From: Microbacterium sp. Root61
GTDB taxonomy: Bacteria > Actinomycetota > Actinomycetes > Actinomycetales > Microbacteriaceae
DNA: 64,000 bases
NCBI RefSeq assembly: GCF_001427525.1
Contig: NZ_LMGU01000001.1
Location: 186,001-250,000 of the forward strand
Reading direction: 5' to 3'
A model generated the notes under the pieces. It saw only the letters and a program-made list of their open reading frames with translations, had not been told where the DNA came from and did no database searches. The position numbers and the translations under genes are program-made. Of the stretch, positions 39,805 through 48,194 are shown in pieces. The number at the start of each line of letters is the position of its first letter. Position 1 is the first letter of the stretch.

Positions 39805-40019
39805 GCGACGTCTCCCACGGGATTCAGCGGGTGGGCCTGCACGGGGAAGTCGCGCGCGGCGAGGAATTCACGGAGGTAGTCGACGTGCTCGTCGCAGGCC
39901 ACCCAGGTCTTGGTGCGGTCCGCCGCATGGATGCGCGGATTCCGCCAGTCGATCCGCCACGACGCAGGCAACCGGCATCCGGCCCTCGAACATTCGGGGG
40001 CGTCGTCGGTGGTGCTCAT
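39801..40019 (-). CDS. Small conserved Cys/His protein next to SURF1
   Basis: 72 residues: a Cys-x4-Cys pair (ECSRAGC, about 9-14), a Trp-rich middle (SWRIDWRNPRIH) and a Cys-x2-His pair (ACDEHV, about 42-45). Together these could bind zinc. It is widespread beside SURF1 genes in actinobacteria and is sometimes called acetone carboxylase, for which I see no basis. Overlaps of 4 bp on both sides (with DUF3099 and SURF1) place it in one operon. A role in oxidase assembly is only a guess from position. Confidence 0.75.
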   Translation of the reverse strand: MSTTDDAPECSRAGCRLPASWRIDWRNPRIHAADRTKTWVACDEHVDYLREFLAARDFPVQAHPLNPVGDVA

Positions 40020-40387
40020 TCGGGAACGTCTCGCTCTCGCGGCGGGTCGAGACGCGGCGTCTCGGTCAAGCGGATGACGCGATCGTCGGTCTCACTGGGC
40101 GCGGGCGGCGCGGGTTCTGCCGGGAGGGCGCGTTCGGGGTTCTCGGCGGTGCTCTCGGGCCCGTCCGATCCGACGTTCGCGAAGACCACGGCGATGTAGG
40201 GGAGGAAGACCGCGGCCGCCCCGAACACCCACGTGTACCAGCCGTACGGCGTGATCACGACCATGAGCACGAAGCACAGGACACGCACGCCCATCGTGAT
40301 CAGATAGCGCACCGAGCGCGCGCTCACATCGTCCCGCGGTGCGCGCGGGAGGGATGTCGCAGACTGCGCGTGCGTCGAACTCTTCAC
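40016..40387 (-). CDS. DUF3099 membrane protein
   Basis: 123 residues with two membrane helices (about 28-44 and 48-70) joined by YGWYTW, the pattern of the actinobacterial DUF3099 family. The N-terminus includes DVSARSVRYLITMGVRVLCF, and the C-terminal half is Pro/Glu rich and probably disordered. Function unknown. First gene of the DUF3099-small Cys protein-SURF1 operon. Confidence 0.85.
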   Translation of the reverse strand: MKSSTHAQSATSLPRAPRDDVSARSVRYLITMGVRVLCFVLMVVITPYGWYTWVFGAAAVFLPYIAVVFANVGSDGPESTAENPERALPAEPAPPAPSETDDRVIRLTETPRLDPPRERDVPE

Positions 40388-40434
40388 AGTGCTTCCAGAC
40401 TACGCCGGGAGCGCACAGTCGGCGCCCCCGCGGG

Positions 40435-40938
40435 TCAGCTGTAGCCGAACTCGGACGAGCTCGCGGCGACCCCGATGAAGAACAGGAAGAACGCGATGGT
40501 CGCCAGGACGATGAGTCCGAGTCCGACCCAGCCCACGATGACGCCGGCCAGTGCCATCCCGCGGCCCTTCTCGCCGGTCGTGGCGATCTGCTTGAGCGCG
40601 ATGTGGCCCATAATGGCGCCGGCGAGCGAGCCGACGAACGGGAGGATCCAGATCGCACCGGCGATCGAGGCGATCATCGAGATGACGGCCAGGACGTTGG
40701 TCTTGGGGCCAGTGGCGTAGGCGCCGTACGGCTGCTGCGGAGCGCCGTAGGCCGCCTGCGGGTACTGGGGCTGGCCGTACTGCGGCGGCTGCGGGGCCGC
40801 GTACTGCGGCGGCTGCGGCGGGGTGCCGTACGCCGGCGGCGGGTAGGCGGCCGGCTGCGCGGAGCCGGGCTGGGCCGGGGCGCCGTAGGGCGGCGGAACG
40901 GCAGGGGTCGCCGGGTTCTCGGGGGTGTTGTCGCTCAT
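40435..40938 (-). CDS. DUF4190 domain membrane protein with Pro/Tyr-rich N-terminus
   Basis: 167 residues. The first 75 or so are a low-complexity Pro, Gln, Ala and Tyr tract with repeated PPQYxxPQ units, probably disordered and cytoplasmic. The rest has two membrane helices separated by GHIALKQIATTGEKGRGMAL, the DUF4190 hallmark. Function unknown; such proteins are numerous in actinobacteria. The gene stands alone between the SURF1 group and fabG. Confidence 0.85.
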   Translation of the reverse strand: MSDNTPENPATPAVPPPYGAPAQPGSAQPAAYPPPAYGTPPQPPQYAAPQPPQYGQPQYPQAAYGAPQQPYGAYATGPKTNVLAVISMIASIAGAIWILPFVGSLAGAIMGHIALKQIATTGEKGRGMALAGVIVGWVGLGLIVLATIAFFLFFIGVAASSSEFGYS

Positions 40939-41013
40939 GATGTGCCCTTTCGCCGGCGGTGGTGTAGGTCCAGCGTTTCAGCGGTGGGACCGGGTGTCAA
41001 ACGCGCGCGCCGG

Positions 41014-41019
41014 TAGGCT
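41014..41019 (+). promoter_or_regulatory. Candidate -10 box of fabG
   Basis: TAGGCT about 37 nt before the fabG ATG, which is preceded by GGGAGTCC. Confidence 0.4.
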
Positions 41020-41055
41020 GGTGCGGTTCCGTCCGTCGTCCTCCGGGAGTCCTTC

Positions 41056-41766
41056 ATGTCCAGCGATCGCGTCGTACTCGTCACCGGCGGCAACAGGGGG
41101 ATCGGCCGCGCGATCGCGGAGCGGTTCGTCGCCGAGGGTTACAAGGTCGCGGTGACCGCGCGCTCGGGCGACGGCCCCATGGGTACGCTCACGGTGCGTG
41201 CGGACGTGACGGATGCCGCGTCCGTCGACGCCGCCTTCACCCAGGTCGAGCAGCAGCTCGGGCCGGTGGAGATCGTCGTCGCGAATGCGGGCATCACGAA
41301 GGACACGCTGCTGCTGCGCATGAGCGAGGACGACTTCGACAGCGTCGTGAACACCAACCTCGGTGGCGCGTTCCGTGTCGTCAAGCGGGCCTCCAAGGGC
41401 ATGCTGCGCGCCCGCTGGGGCCGCGTCATCCTGATCTCGAGTGTGGTGGGCCTGTACGGCTCCGCCGGGCAGATCAACTACGCCGCCTCCAAGAGCGGAC
41501 TGGTCGGCTTCGCCCGCTCGCTCACGCGCGAGCTCGGTGCCCGCGGCATCACGGCCAACGTCGTGGCGCCCGGCTTCATCGAGACCGACATGACCGCCGC
41601 GCTGCCTGAAGACACGCAGGCCGAGTACAAGCGCAACATCCCCGCGGGGCGCTTCGCGACCGCCGACGAAGTCGCCGGAGTCGTCACCTGGCTGGCATCG
41701 GATGCCTCGGCGTACATCTCCGGCGCCGTGATCCCGGTCGACGGGGGATTGGGCATGGGGCACTGA
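41056..41766 (+). CDS. fabG: 3-oxoacyl-ACP reductase (SDR family)
   Basis: 236-residue short-chain dehydrogenase. VTGGNRGIGRAIA (about 9-21) is the NADP-binding motif. The catalytic set is Ser in ILISSVVG (about 130), Tyr in NYAASK (about 143) and Lys in the same motif. PGFIETDMTAALPED matches FabG/MabA enzymes, which reduce the 3-oxoacyl group in fatty-acid elongation. It is monocistronic and convergent with serB, so a broader SDR role cannot be fully excluded. Confidence 0.88.
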   Translation: MSSDRVVLVTGGNRGIGRAIAERFVAEGYKVAVTARSGDGPMGTLTVRADVTDAASVDAAFTQVEQQLGPVEIVVANAGITKDTLLLRMSEDDFDSVVNTNLGGAFRVVKRASKGMLRARWGRVILISSVVGLYGSAGQINYAASKSGLVGFARSLTRELGARGITANVVAPGFIETDMTAALPEDTQAEYKRNIPAGRFATADEVAGVVTWLASDASAYISGAVIPVDGGLGMGH

Positions 41767-41782
41767 GCCCCGCCCGCGCGCG

Positions 41783-42424
41783 CTACGGCAGCAGGGGGAT
41801 CACTTCGCGCAGGTCGACCTTGGCGATGACCAGATCGGCCTGAGCCCGCACGGCGGGCTTCGCGTTGAACGCGAGACCGAGGCCGGCGGTCGCCATCATG
41901 CGCAGGTCGTTCGCCCCGTCGCCGATCGCGATGGTGCGCGACAGCGGTACGCCGCACTCGTCGGCCCACTGACGCAGCGTCGTGGCCTTGCCCTCGGCAT
42001 CCACGATCTCGCCGTCGACGGTGCCGGTCAGCGCGCCGTCGGTGACGTGCAGGCGGTTGGCGCGCCAGAAGTCGACGCCCAGGTCGGGTGCGACGGTGTC
42101 GAGGATCTCGTGGAACCCGCCGGAGACGACGCCGACGCGTCCGCCGCGCGCGTGCACCTCGGCGATCAGCTCGCGCACGCCGGGGGTGGGTTCGATGCGG
42201 GCAAGGACGCGGGCGAAACGCGCGACCGGAACGCCCTCGAGCGCCTGCACGCGTGAGCGCAGGCTGGTGGCGAAGTCGACCTCGCCGCGCATCGCGGCCT
42301 CGGTCGCTGCGGCGACCTCGGCTCCGCGCCCGGCCTCATCGGCGATCAGCTCGATGACCTCGTTGCGGATGAGCGTGGAATCGGCGTCGAGAACGACGAC
42401 GAAACGGGCGGGAGCGGCAGGCAT
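41783..42424 (-). CDS. serB: Phosphoserine phosphatase (HAD family)
   Basis: It dephosphorylates phosphoserine, the last step of serine synthesis. The 213 residues have the HAD nucleophile motif DADSTLIRNEVIEL (about 11-24), VVSGGF (motif II) and IAIGDGANDLRMM (motif III/IV). It is the short form without the N-terminal ACT domains of mycobacterial SerB2. ATG 42424 gives MPAAPARFVVVLDAD; a longer in-frame Ser/Arg-rich extension is rejected. Confidence 0.92.
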   Translation of the reverse strand: MPAAPARFVVVLDADSTLIRNEVIELIADEAGRGAEVAAATEAAMRGEVDFATSLRSRVQALEGVPVARFARVLARIEPTPGVRELIAEVHARGGRVGVVSGGFHEILDTVAPDLGVDFWRANRLHVTDGALTGTVDGEIVDAEGKATTLRQWADECGVPLSRTIAIGDGANDLRMMATAGLGLAFNAKPAVRAQADLVIAKVDLREVIPLLP

Positions 42425-42467
42425 CCCTCCACCGTAGCGGGAGCGGATGCCGCGTCCGTGCGGGCCG

Positions 42468-43712
42468 TCAAGCCTCGACGCGGACGTTCTTGCCGACGAT
42501 CGTGATGCCCGAATCGGTGACGGTGAAACCACGCTCGAGGTCGCGTTCGCGGTCGACGCCCACTGTCGCACCGGCCGCGAGCTCGACGTTCTTGTCGAGG
42601 ATCGCGCGATGGATCCGCGCGCCGGGGCCGACGTGCACGTGATCGAACAGGACCGAATCGGTGATCGTGGAACCCCCGCCCGCGAGCGTCCACGGCCCGA
42701 CGACGCTGCGCTCCAGATGTGTGCCGGAGAGCACGGATCCGAGCGACACGATCGAGTCGATCGCGTTGCCGATGCGGCCTACCGAGTCGCGCACGAACTT
42801 GGCAGGGGGCGAGTTCAGCGCCTGGGCATGGATCGGCCAGTCGGTGTTGTAGAGGTTGAAGACCGGCAGCGTCGAGATCAGGTCCATGTGGGCATCGAAG
42901 AACGAGTCGATCGAACCCACGTCGCGCCAGTAGTCCCGATCGCGATCGGTGGACCCGGGCACGTCGTTGCGCTTCATGTCGTAGACGCCGGCCTCGGATC
43001 GGCCGACGAAGTACGGGATGATGTCGCCGCCCATGTCGTGGTTGGACGTCGGAAGCTCGCCGTCGGACTCGACGGCCTCGATCAGGGCGTCGGCGTCGAA
43101 GATGTAGTTGCCCATCGAGGCCAGGACCTCGTTCGGGGCGTCGAGCAGTCCCGTCGGGTTCTGCGGCTTCTCCAGGAACTCGTTGATCTTCGACTGATCT
43201 GCGGAGTCGACGTCGATCACGCCGAACTGGTTGGCGAACGAGATCGGCTGGCGGATGCCGGCGACGGTCGCACGTGCGCCGGACTCGATGTGGGCATCCA
43301 GCATCTGCTGGAAGTCCATCCGGTACACGTGGTCGGCGCCGATCACCACCACGATGTCCGGCTTCTCGTCGTTGATGAGGTTGAGGCTCTGCAGGATCGC
43401 GTCGGCGGAACCCGAGAACCATCGCTTGCCGAGGCGCTGCTGCGCAGGAACCGACGTCACGTACGACCCCAGCAGCGGCGACATCCGCCACGTCTGCGAG
43501 ATATGCCGGTCGAGGCTGTGGGACTTGTACTGCGTGAGCACGACGAGCTGTCTCAACCCCGAATTGACGAGATTCGAGATCGCGAAGTCGATCAGGCGAT
43601 ACTGCCCGCCGAAGGGGACGGCGGGCTTCGCGCGATCGGCCGTCAACGGCATGAGTCGCTTGCCCTCACCGCCGGCGAGGATGATTCCGAAGATCTTCGG
43701 CGCTGCTGGCAT
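42468..43712 (-). CDS. glgC: Glucose-1-phosphate adenylyltransferase
   Basis: It makes ADP-glucose for glycogen and alpha-glucan synthesis. The 414 residues carry [20 protein letters not shown] (about 14-33), the catalytic [14 protein letters not shown] segment (about 125), and a C-terminal left-handed beta-helix with [22 protein letters not shown]. It is divergent from the glycogen synthase-type gene with only 46 bp between them, the standard actinobacterial arrangement. Confidence 0.97.
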   Translation of the reverse strand: MPAAPKIFGIILAGGEGKRLMPLTADRAKPAVPFGGQYRLIDFAISNLVNSGLRQLVVLTQYKSHSLDRHISQTWRMSPLLGSYVTSVPAQQRLGKRWFSGSADAILQSLNLINDEKPDIVVVIGADHVYRMDFQQMLDAHIESGARATVAGIRQPISFANQFGVIDVDSADQSKINEFLEKPQNPTGLLDAPNEVLASMGNYIFDADALIEAVESDGELPTSNHDMGGDIIPYFVGRSEAGVYDMKRNDVPGSTDRDRDYWRDVGSIDSFFDAHMDLISTLPVFNLYNTDWPIHAQALNSPPAKFVRDSVGRIGNAIDSIVSLGSVLSGTHLERSVVGPWTLAGGGSTITDSVLFDHVHVGPGARIHRAILDKNVELAAGATVGVDRERDLERGFTVTDSGITIVGKNVRVEA

Positions 43713-43746
43713 GGCACCACACTATGCCGCACTTCAGCCCGGGGAC

Positions 43747-43752
43747 TAGCGT
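43747..43752 (+). promoter_or_regulatory. Leaderless promoter -10 box of glgA/glgM
   Basis: TAGCGT, 6 nt before the ATG at 43759, inside the 46-bp glgC/glgA gap. Confidence 0.45.
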
Positions 43753-43758
43753 GAAGAC

Positions 43759-44952
43759 ATGCGCGTCGACATCGTCACCAAGGAGTACCCGCCGGAGATC
43801 TACGGCGGGGCCGGGGTGCACGTCACGGAGCTCGTCTCCGCACTGCGCGAGACCCTCGATGTGCGAGTGCGGGCCTTCGGGGTCGAGCGCGACGAAGAGG
43901 GCACCACGTCGTACGGCGTGCCGGCCGAACTGGCCTCCGCGAACGGCGCGATCCAGACGCTGGGCACGGATCTGGAGATCGTGACGGATGTCGCCGGCGC
44001 CGACGTCGTGCACTCGCACACCTGGTACGCGAACTTCGCCGGACACCTCGCGTCCCTGCTGCACGGCATTCCGCACATCGTGACGGCGCACAGTCTCGAA
44101 CCCCTCCGACCGTGGAAGGCCGAGCAGCTCGGCGGTGGCTACGCGGTTTCCAGCTTCATCGAGAAGACCGCGTACGAGGGCGCGACCGCGGTCGTCGCCG
44201 TCAGCGAGGGGATGCGCGCCGACATCCTGCGCAGCTACCCGGCGCTGGACCCGGCCAAGGTGCGGGTGATCTACAACGGCATCGACGTCGAGGCGTGGCA
44301 TCCCGTCGAGGATCCCGACCTGCTGGCCTCGCTCGGTGTGGACGCCTCGCGCCCTTCGGTCGTGTTCGTGGGACGCATCACCCGTCAGAAGGGGCTGCCG
44401 TACCTCCTGCGCGCGGCCGAGCAGCTGCCGCCGGACGTGCAGCTCGTGCTGTGCGCCGGCGCGCCGGACACCCCGCAGATCATGGCCGAGGTCGAGGCGC
44501 TGGTGCGCGGCCTGCAGCAGACCCGGCAGGGCGTCGTGTGGATCGACAGGCTGCTGTCCCGGCACGAGCTGTGCACCGTCCTGTCGGCCGCGACGACCTT
44601 CGTGTGCCCGTCGGTGTACGAGCCGCTCGGCATCGTCAACCTCGAGGCCATGGCGTGCGGCGCGGCCGTCGTCGGCACCGCGACCGGCGGCATCCCCGAG
44701 GTCGTCGCCGACGGCGTGACCGGACGTCTCGTGCCGATCGAGCAGATGCAGGACGGCACCGGGACCCCGATCGATCCCGAACGGTTCGTCGACGATCTCG
44801 CCCGCGTACTGACCGAGGTGGTCTCGGACCCGGAGCGGGCACGCGCCTACGGCGCAGCCGGGCGCGAGCGGGCGGCGACCGAGTTCAGCTGGGCGAAGAT
44901 CGCGGCGACCACGGCGGCGCTGTACGCGGAGGTCACCGGCGACGGCCGATAG
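43759..44952 (+). CDS. glgA: ADP-glucose-dependent GT4 glycosyltransferase (GlgA/GlgM)
   Basis: 397 residues of the GT4 actinobacterial glycogen synthase group. EYPPEIYGGAGVHVTELV (about 13-30), VVFVGRITRQKGLPYLLRA (about 199-217) and YEPLGIVNLEAMACG (about 289-303, with the catalytic Glu residues) are present. In mycobacteria the equivalent gene, also divergent from glgC, encodes GlgM, which makes maltose-1-phosphate from ADP-glucose and glucose-1-phosphate. The same reaction is likely here, but direct glycogen synthesis cannot be excluded. Confidence 0.9.
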   Translation: MRVDIVTKEYPPEIYGGAGVHVTELVSALRETLDVRVRAFGVERDEEGTTSYGVPAELASANGAIQTLGTDLEIVTDVAGADVVHSHTWYANFAGHLASLLHGIPHIVTAHSLEPLRPWKAEQLGGGYAVSSFIEKTAYEGATAVVAVSEGMRADILRSYPALDPAKVRVIYNGIDVEAWHPVEDPDLLASLGVDASRPSVVFVGRITRQKGLPYLLRAAEQLPPDVQLVLCAGAPDTPQIMAEVEALVRGLQQTRQGVVWIDRLLSRHELCTVLSAATTFVCPSVYEPLGIVNLEAMACGAAVVGTATGGIPEVVADGVTGRLVPIEQMQDGTGTPIDPERFVDDLARVLTEVVSDPERARAYGAAGRERAATEFSWAKIAATTAALYAEVTGDGR

Positions 44953-44955
44953 GCT
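44950..44955 (+). promoter_or_regulatory. Leaderless promoter -10 box of the 44962 ABC ATPase
   Basis: TAGGCT overlaps the TAG stop of glgA and lies 6 nt before the next ATG. Confidence 0.5.
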
Positions 44956-44961
44956 AGCTGT

Positions 44962-45747
44962 ATGCCGCAGGTGCTCGAGTTCTCCGATGTCGTCGTCCGC
45001 CGAAATGCCAGAAACATCGTCGATTCCATCGACTGGACGGTCAATGACGACGAGCGGTGGGTGATCCTCGGCCCCAACGGCGCGGGCAAGACCACAGTGC
45101 TCCAGCTCGCCGACACGCTTCTGCACCCCACCTCGGGCGCGGTGACGATCCTGGGGGAGCGGATGGGGCGCACCGACGTCTTCGAGCTGCGTCCCCGCAT
45201 CGGGTTCGCGTCCTCGGCGATGGCCAAGCGGGTGCCGCCCGAGGAGCACGTCATCAACGTCGTGCTGACCGCCGCCTACTCCGTGCTCGGTCGCTGGAAC
45301 GAGAGCTACGAAGACATCGACGAGCGACGTGCGCTGCGCGTGCTCGCTGAGTGGCGCCTCGACCACCTCGCCGACCGCACCTTCGGGACGCTGTCCGACG
45401 GTGAGCAGAAGCGCGTGCAGATCGCGCGGGCGGTCATGACCGACCCCGAGCTGCTGCTCCTGGACGAGCCGACCGCGAGCCTCGACCTGGGTGCGCGCGA
45501 AGAGCTGCTGACGCTGCTGAGCGGGTACGCGCAGGCCCCGACTACCCCGGCAATGGTGATGGTCACGCACCACGTCGAGGAGATTCCGGTCGGTTTCACC
45601 CACGTCATGCTGATGCGCGACGGCGCGATCGTGGCGGCCGGCCCGATCGAGGAGACGCTCACCGCCGAGAACCTCACGGACACGTTCGGCATGCCGATCA
45701 CGCTCTCGTCCGAGGACGGCCGACACGCCGCGCGCGCGGCCCACTGA
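44962..45747 (+). CDS. Stand-alone ABC ATPase (YlmA-like)
   Basis: 261 residues. Walker A GPNGAGKTT (about 37-45), a variant signature LSDGEQKRVQIAR (about 148-160; Asp in place of the first Gly), Walker B LLLLDEPTASLDLG (about 169-182) and H-loop MVTHHVEEIP. No permease or binding protein is adjacent. The HH-containing H-loop and LSDGE signature place it with ModF/YlmA-like ATPases. The transported substrate, if any, is unknown. Confidence 0.85.
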   Translation: MPQVLEFSDVVVRRNARNIVDSIDWTVNDDERWVILGPNGAGKTTVLQLADTLLHPTSGAVTILGERMGRTDVFELRPRIGFASSAMAKRVPPEEHVINVVLTAAYSVLGRWNESYEDIDERRALRVLAEWRLDHLADRTFGTLSDGEQKRVQIARAVMTDPELLLLDEPTASLDLGAREELLTLLSGYAQAPTTPAMVMVTHHVEEIPVGFTHVMLMRDGAIVAAGPIEETLTAENLTDTFGMPITLSSEDGRHAARAAH

Positions 45748-45775
45748 ACCCGATTCTGCGACTGGTCGTTCGGCT

Positions 45776-45838
45776 GATAGAATCGATCCTTGGTGCACTC
45801 GCACCGCAGACTTTGTCCGCCCTGGCAAAATCCAGGGC
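45776..45838 (+). promoter_or_regulatory. Promoter and structured leader of rpmE2
   Basis: TAGAAT (45776-45781) is the -10 box. The leader that follows has two perfect hairpins: GGTGC/GCACC (45790-45803 region) and GCCCTGG/CCAGGGC (45817-45823 with 45830-45836). The ribosome site AAGGA follows before the ATG. Actinobacterial L31 leaders are a described autoregulatory RNA class; that this is one is inference from position and structure. Confidence 0.5.
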
Positions 45839-45858
45839 ACGCTTACTAAGGACTTCCT

Positions 45859-46116
45859 ATGAAGACTGACATTCACCCCACCTACAGCGCCGTCGTCTTC
45901 CGTGACCTCGGCTCGGGCGAGACCTTCCTCACCCGCTCGACGGTGTCCAGCGACAAGACGATCGAGCTCGACGGTGTCGAGTACCCCGTCATCGACGTCG
46001 AGATCTCGTCGGCATCGCACCCGTTCTACACGGGCAAGCAGCGCATCATGGACTCGGCCGGTCGCGTCGAGAAGTTCAACCAGCGCTTCAAGAACTTCGG
46101 CGGCTCCAACAGCTGA
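45859..46116 (+). CDS. rpmE2: 50S ribosomal protein L31 type B
   Basis: 85-residue L31 of the zinc-free type. It has [20 protein letters not shown] at the start and [24 protein letters not shown] near the end, and lacks the CxxC zinc pairs of type A. Type B L31 often replaces the zinc form under zinc shortage via Zur. I see no Zur box, so here it may be the constitutive form, but another copy outside the window cannot be excluded. Confidence 0.96.
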   Translation: MKTDIHPTYSAVVFRDLGSGETFLTRSTVSSDKTIELDGVEYPVIDVEISSASHPFYTGKQRIMDSAGRVEKFNQRFKNFGGSNS

Positions 46117-46128
46117 GCACGCCTTTCG

Positions 46129-46154
46129 AAAGCCCCCGGTTCGCCGGGGGCTTT
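46129..46154. terminator. UUCG-loop terminator between rpmE2 and the YbdK-type gene
   Basis: Stem AAAGCCCCCGG (46129-46139) and CCGGGGGCTTT (46144-46154) around a TTCG tetraloop, flanked by A and T runs. It can act for both converging genes. Confidence 0.9.
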
Positions 46155-46178
46155 TCGTTTGCCCGGGCGGTCCCCGTC

Positions 46179-47342
46179 TCAGTGCCCGAGCGAGGCGAGG
46201 TGCTCGCGGAGGGTGGGGCCGGCGCGGAACTCGCGCATGAGGTGCTGCACGACCTCGCGGAGATCGCCGTCGGCGGCGTCGGCGACCATCAGCTGCCGGG
46301 TGGAGCTCGAGCCCTGCGTGAGGATCGACTCCAGGCCGGCGAACTCGCGCGCGCAGTGCATGTCGACCGCGATGTCGGACAGCCGCTCCATCGTCGCGCG
46401 CAGGTGCCGCGCGACCTCGACCTGGGTGCCGTCGTGGTCCACGATCACGCGGGCGTCCAGGCCGTACCGCGCCGCGCGCCACTTGTTCTCCCGCAGGAAC
46501 CAGGGCTGGATAGTGGGCAGGGCGTTTCCTGCGTCCAGCTCGCGGGAGAAGTGCTCCACGAGCACCTGCACGAGGGCGGCCACGGCGGCGAGCTCCGGCA
46601 GTGTGGACATCCCGTCGCAGGCCCGGACCTCGATGGTGCCCCAGCGCGGCGCCGGGCGGATGTCCCACCGCACCTCCGAGGCATCCTTCATCACTCCGGT
46701 GGAGGTCATGTCGTCGAGGTAGTCCTCGAACTCGGACCACGACTGCAGCGGCCAGGGGAGCCCCGCCGTGGGCAACTGTTGGAACACCAGCGCGCGGTTC
46801 GAGCAATAGCCGGTGCGTTCGCCCGCCCAGAACGGGCTGGAGGCGGACAGCGCCTGCAGGTGGGGGAGGTAGACCGCGAGGGCATTGATGATCGGGAACA
46901 CCTTGTTCACGTCATCCACTCCGATATGGATGTGGATGCCCCAGATCATCATGTTTCGTCCCCACCACTGGGTGCGCTCGATGAGCGTGTGATAGCGGGT
47001 CTTGTCGGTGACCGCCTGGTCGTACCACTGTGCGAACGGATGACTGCCCGCGCACAGCAGCTCGACCCCCATCGGATTCGTGACGCTCCGTACGGCGGCG
47101 ATCGCGTCGGCGATGTCGTCGACTGCAGCAGCCACGGTGTCACCGATACCGCTGGTCACCTCTACGGTGTTCGTCAGCAGCTCGCCGGTGACCGTGAAGC
47201 GCTCGAGCGCCGTGTCGGCTTCGAGGGCGTCGATCACTTCGGGGGCGCGGGGGACGAGGTCACCGCTGGTGCCGTCGGCCAGCATGAGTTCCCACTCCAA
47301 TCCCACGGAGGAGCGGTCGGACGTGGCGAAGGGCACCGTCAT
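46179..47342 (-). CDS. YbdK-type carboxylate-amine ligase (glutamate-cysteine ligase-like)
   Basis: 387 residues of the GCS2 family. SVGLEWELML (about 12-21) opens the active site, HIHIGVDDVNKVFPIINAL (about 134-152) holds the paired His of the family, and RWDIRPAPRWGTIEVRACDG (about 226-245) is the conserved C-terminal core. Members ligate glutamate to cysteine or to another amine; actinobacteria usually make mycothiol, so the true substrate is unclear. ATG 47342 is preferred over an upstream in-frame start (47390), but no clear ribosome site distinguishes them. Convergent with rpmE2. Confidence 0.85.
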   Translation of the reverse strand: MTVPFATSDRSSVGLEWELMLADGTSGDLVPRAPEVIDALEADTALERFTVTGELLTNTVEVTSGIGDTVAAAVDDIADAIAAVRSVTNPMGVELLCAGSHPFAQWYDQAVTDKTRYHTLIERTQWWGRNMMIWGIHIHIGVDDVNKVFPIINALAVYLPHLQALSASSPFWAGERTGYCSNRALVFQQLPTAGLPWPLQSWSEFEDYLDDMTSTGVMKDASEVRWDIRPAPRWGTIEVRACDGMSTLPELAAVAALVQVLVEHFSRELDAGNALPTIQPWFLRENKWRAARYGLDARVIVDHDGTQVEVARHLRATMERLSDIAVDMHCAREFAGLESILTQGSSSTRQLMVADAADGDLREVVQHLMREFRAGPTLREHLASLGH

Positions 47343-47404
47343 CGGGCAAGTGTCGCACGAGAGCGTCCGAAACCGACTGGTTCGCGGCATCCCTCGTCAT
47401 CTGG

Positions 47405-47441
47405 CAGAATAGAGGGTCGGACGTGGTGCTCGACCCTCTAT
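47405..47441 (+). promoter_or_regulatory. rpsP promoter region with 11-bp palindrome
   Basis: CAGAAT (47405-47410) preceded by CATCTGG resembles the box before rplS (62346-62351, in a similar CATGGCAGAAT context). An 11-bp inverted repeat (47409-47419 with 47431-47441) overlaps the box and expected start site, so it is more likely an operator-type palindrome than an RNA hairpin. Confidence 0.4.
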
Positions 47442-47535
47442 CCAGCATCGTCGTCCTCCCTTTGAGCTTCCGCCGGGTGTGCACCCCACTCTCCAGGCGA
47501 TCGGTTCGTCTCACTTCACACAATTCAGGAGAATC

Positions 47536-47955
47536 GTGGCTGTCAAGATTCGTCTCAAGCGCCTCGGCAAGATCCGTGCGCCCTACTACCGCATCGTCGT
47601 GGCCGACTCGCGCACCAAGCGCGATGGTCGTGTCATCGAGGAGATCGGCAAGTACCACCCGACCGAGGAGCCCTCGTTCATCGAGGTTGACTCCGAGCGT
47701 GCCCAGTACTGGCTGTCCGTCGGCGCCCAGCCGACCGAGCAGGTCACCGCACTGCTGAAGCTCACCGGTGACTGGGGCAAGTTCAAGGGCGACAAGGATG
47801 CGGTCTCGACCGTGCGCGTCGCCGCCCCGAAGGTCCCCTTCGAGATCGACTCCGCCAAGAAGTCGGTCCTTCAGCCCAAGGCTGAGAAGAAGGCCGCCAA
47901 GGTCGACGAGCCCGAGGCCGAGGCTCCCGCCGCCGACGCGACCGACGCAGAGTAG
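47536..47955 (+). CDS. rpsP: 30S ribosomal protein S16
   Basis: 139 residues. The S16 core [32 protein letters not shown] occupies about 1-32 and ends near residue 85. It is followed by an Ala/Glu/Lys-rich C-terminal extension typical of actinobacteria ([20 protein letters not shown]). GTG 47536 is chosen because CAGGAGA lies 8 nt upstream. First gene of the rpsP-khpA-rimM operon. Confidence 0.97.
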   Translation: MAVKIRLKRLGKIRAPYYRIVVADSRTKRDGRVIEEIGKYHPTEEPSFIEVDSERAQYWLSVGAQPTEQVTALLKLTGDWGKFKGDKDAVSTVRVAAPKVPFEIDSAKKSVLQPKAEKKAAKVDEPEAEAPAADATDAE

Positions 47956-47962
47956 TAGACCG

Positions 47963-48193
47963 TTGCTGTCCGCCGCGCTCGAGCACATCGTCAAGGGGAT
48001 CGTCGATCACCCGGACGATGTGTCCATTCATTCCAGCTCGTCCCCTCGTGGCGACGTCCTGGAGGTCCGCGTGCACCCCGATGACCGGGGTCGCGTGATC
48101 GGGCGCGGTGGGCGCACGGCAAAGGCACTGCGCACTCTCATCACCGCCCTCGCCGATGGTCGACGCGTCCGCGTCGATGTCGCTGACGACTGA
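47963..48193 (+). CDS. khpA: KH-domain RNA-binding protein KhpA
   Basis: 76 residues starting at a TTG 7 nt after the rpsP stop; homologues start with the equivalent MLAAALEHLVKGIVDHPDDV, which fixes this start. The single KH motif GRVIGRGGRTAKALRTL (about 44-60) has the GxxG loop (GRGG). KhpA pairs with KhpB/Jag and binds many RNAs in Gram-positives. It lies between rpsP and rimM, its usual place. Confidence 0.93.
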   Translation: MLSAALEHIVKGIVDHPDDVSIHSSSSPRGDVLEVRVHPDDRGRVIGRGGRTAKALRTLITALADGRRVRVDVADD

Positions 48194-48194
48194 C

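Noticed and set aside
39801..40019. The name acetone carboxylase for the 72-residue protein
   Set aside because: Far too short, with no carboxylase motif; apparently a propagated mislabel.
43666..46806. A 1046-residue minus-strand open frame opposite glgA, the ABC ATPase and rpmE2
   Set aside because: Same reason: a composition-driven shadow with low-complexity Arg/Gly/Ala sequence.
47409..47441. A terminator upstream of rpsP
   Set aside because: The inverted repeat overlaps the likely -10 box and lacks a T-run, so an intact RNA hairpin would not form from that promoter.
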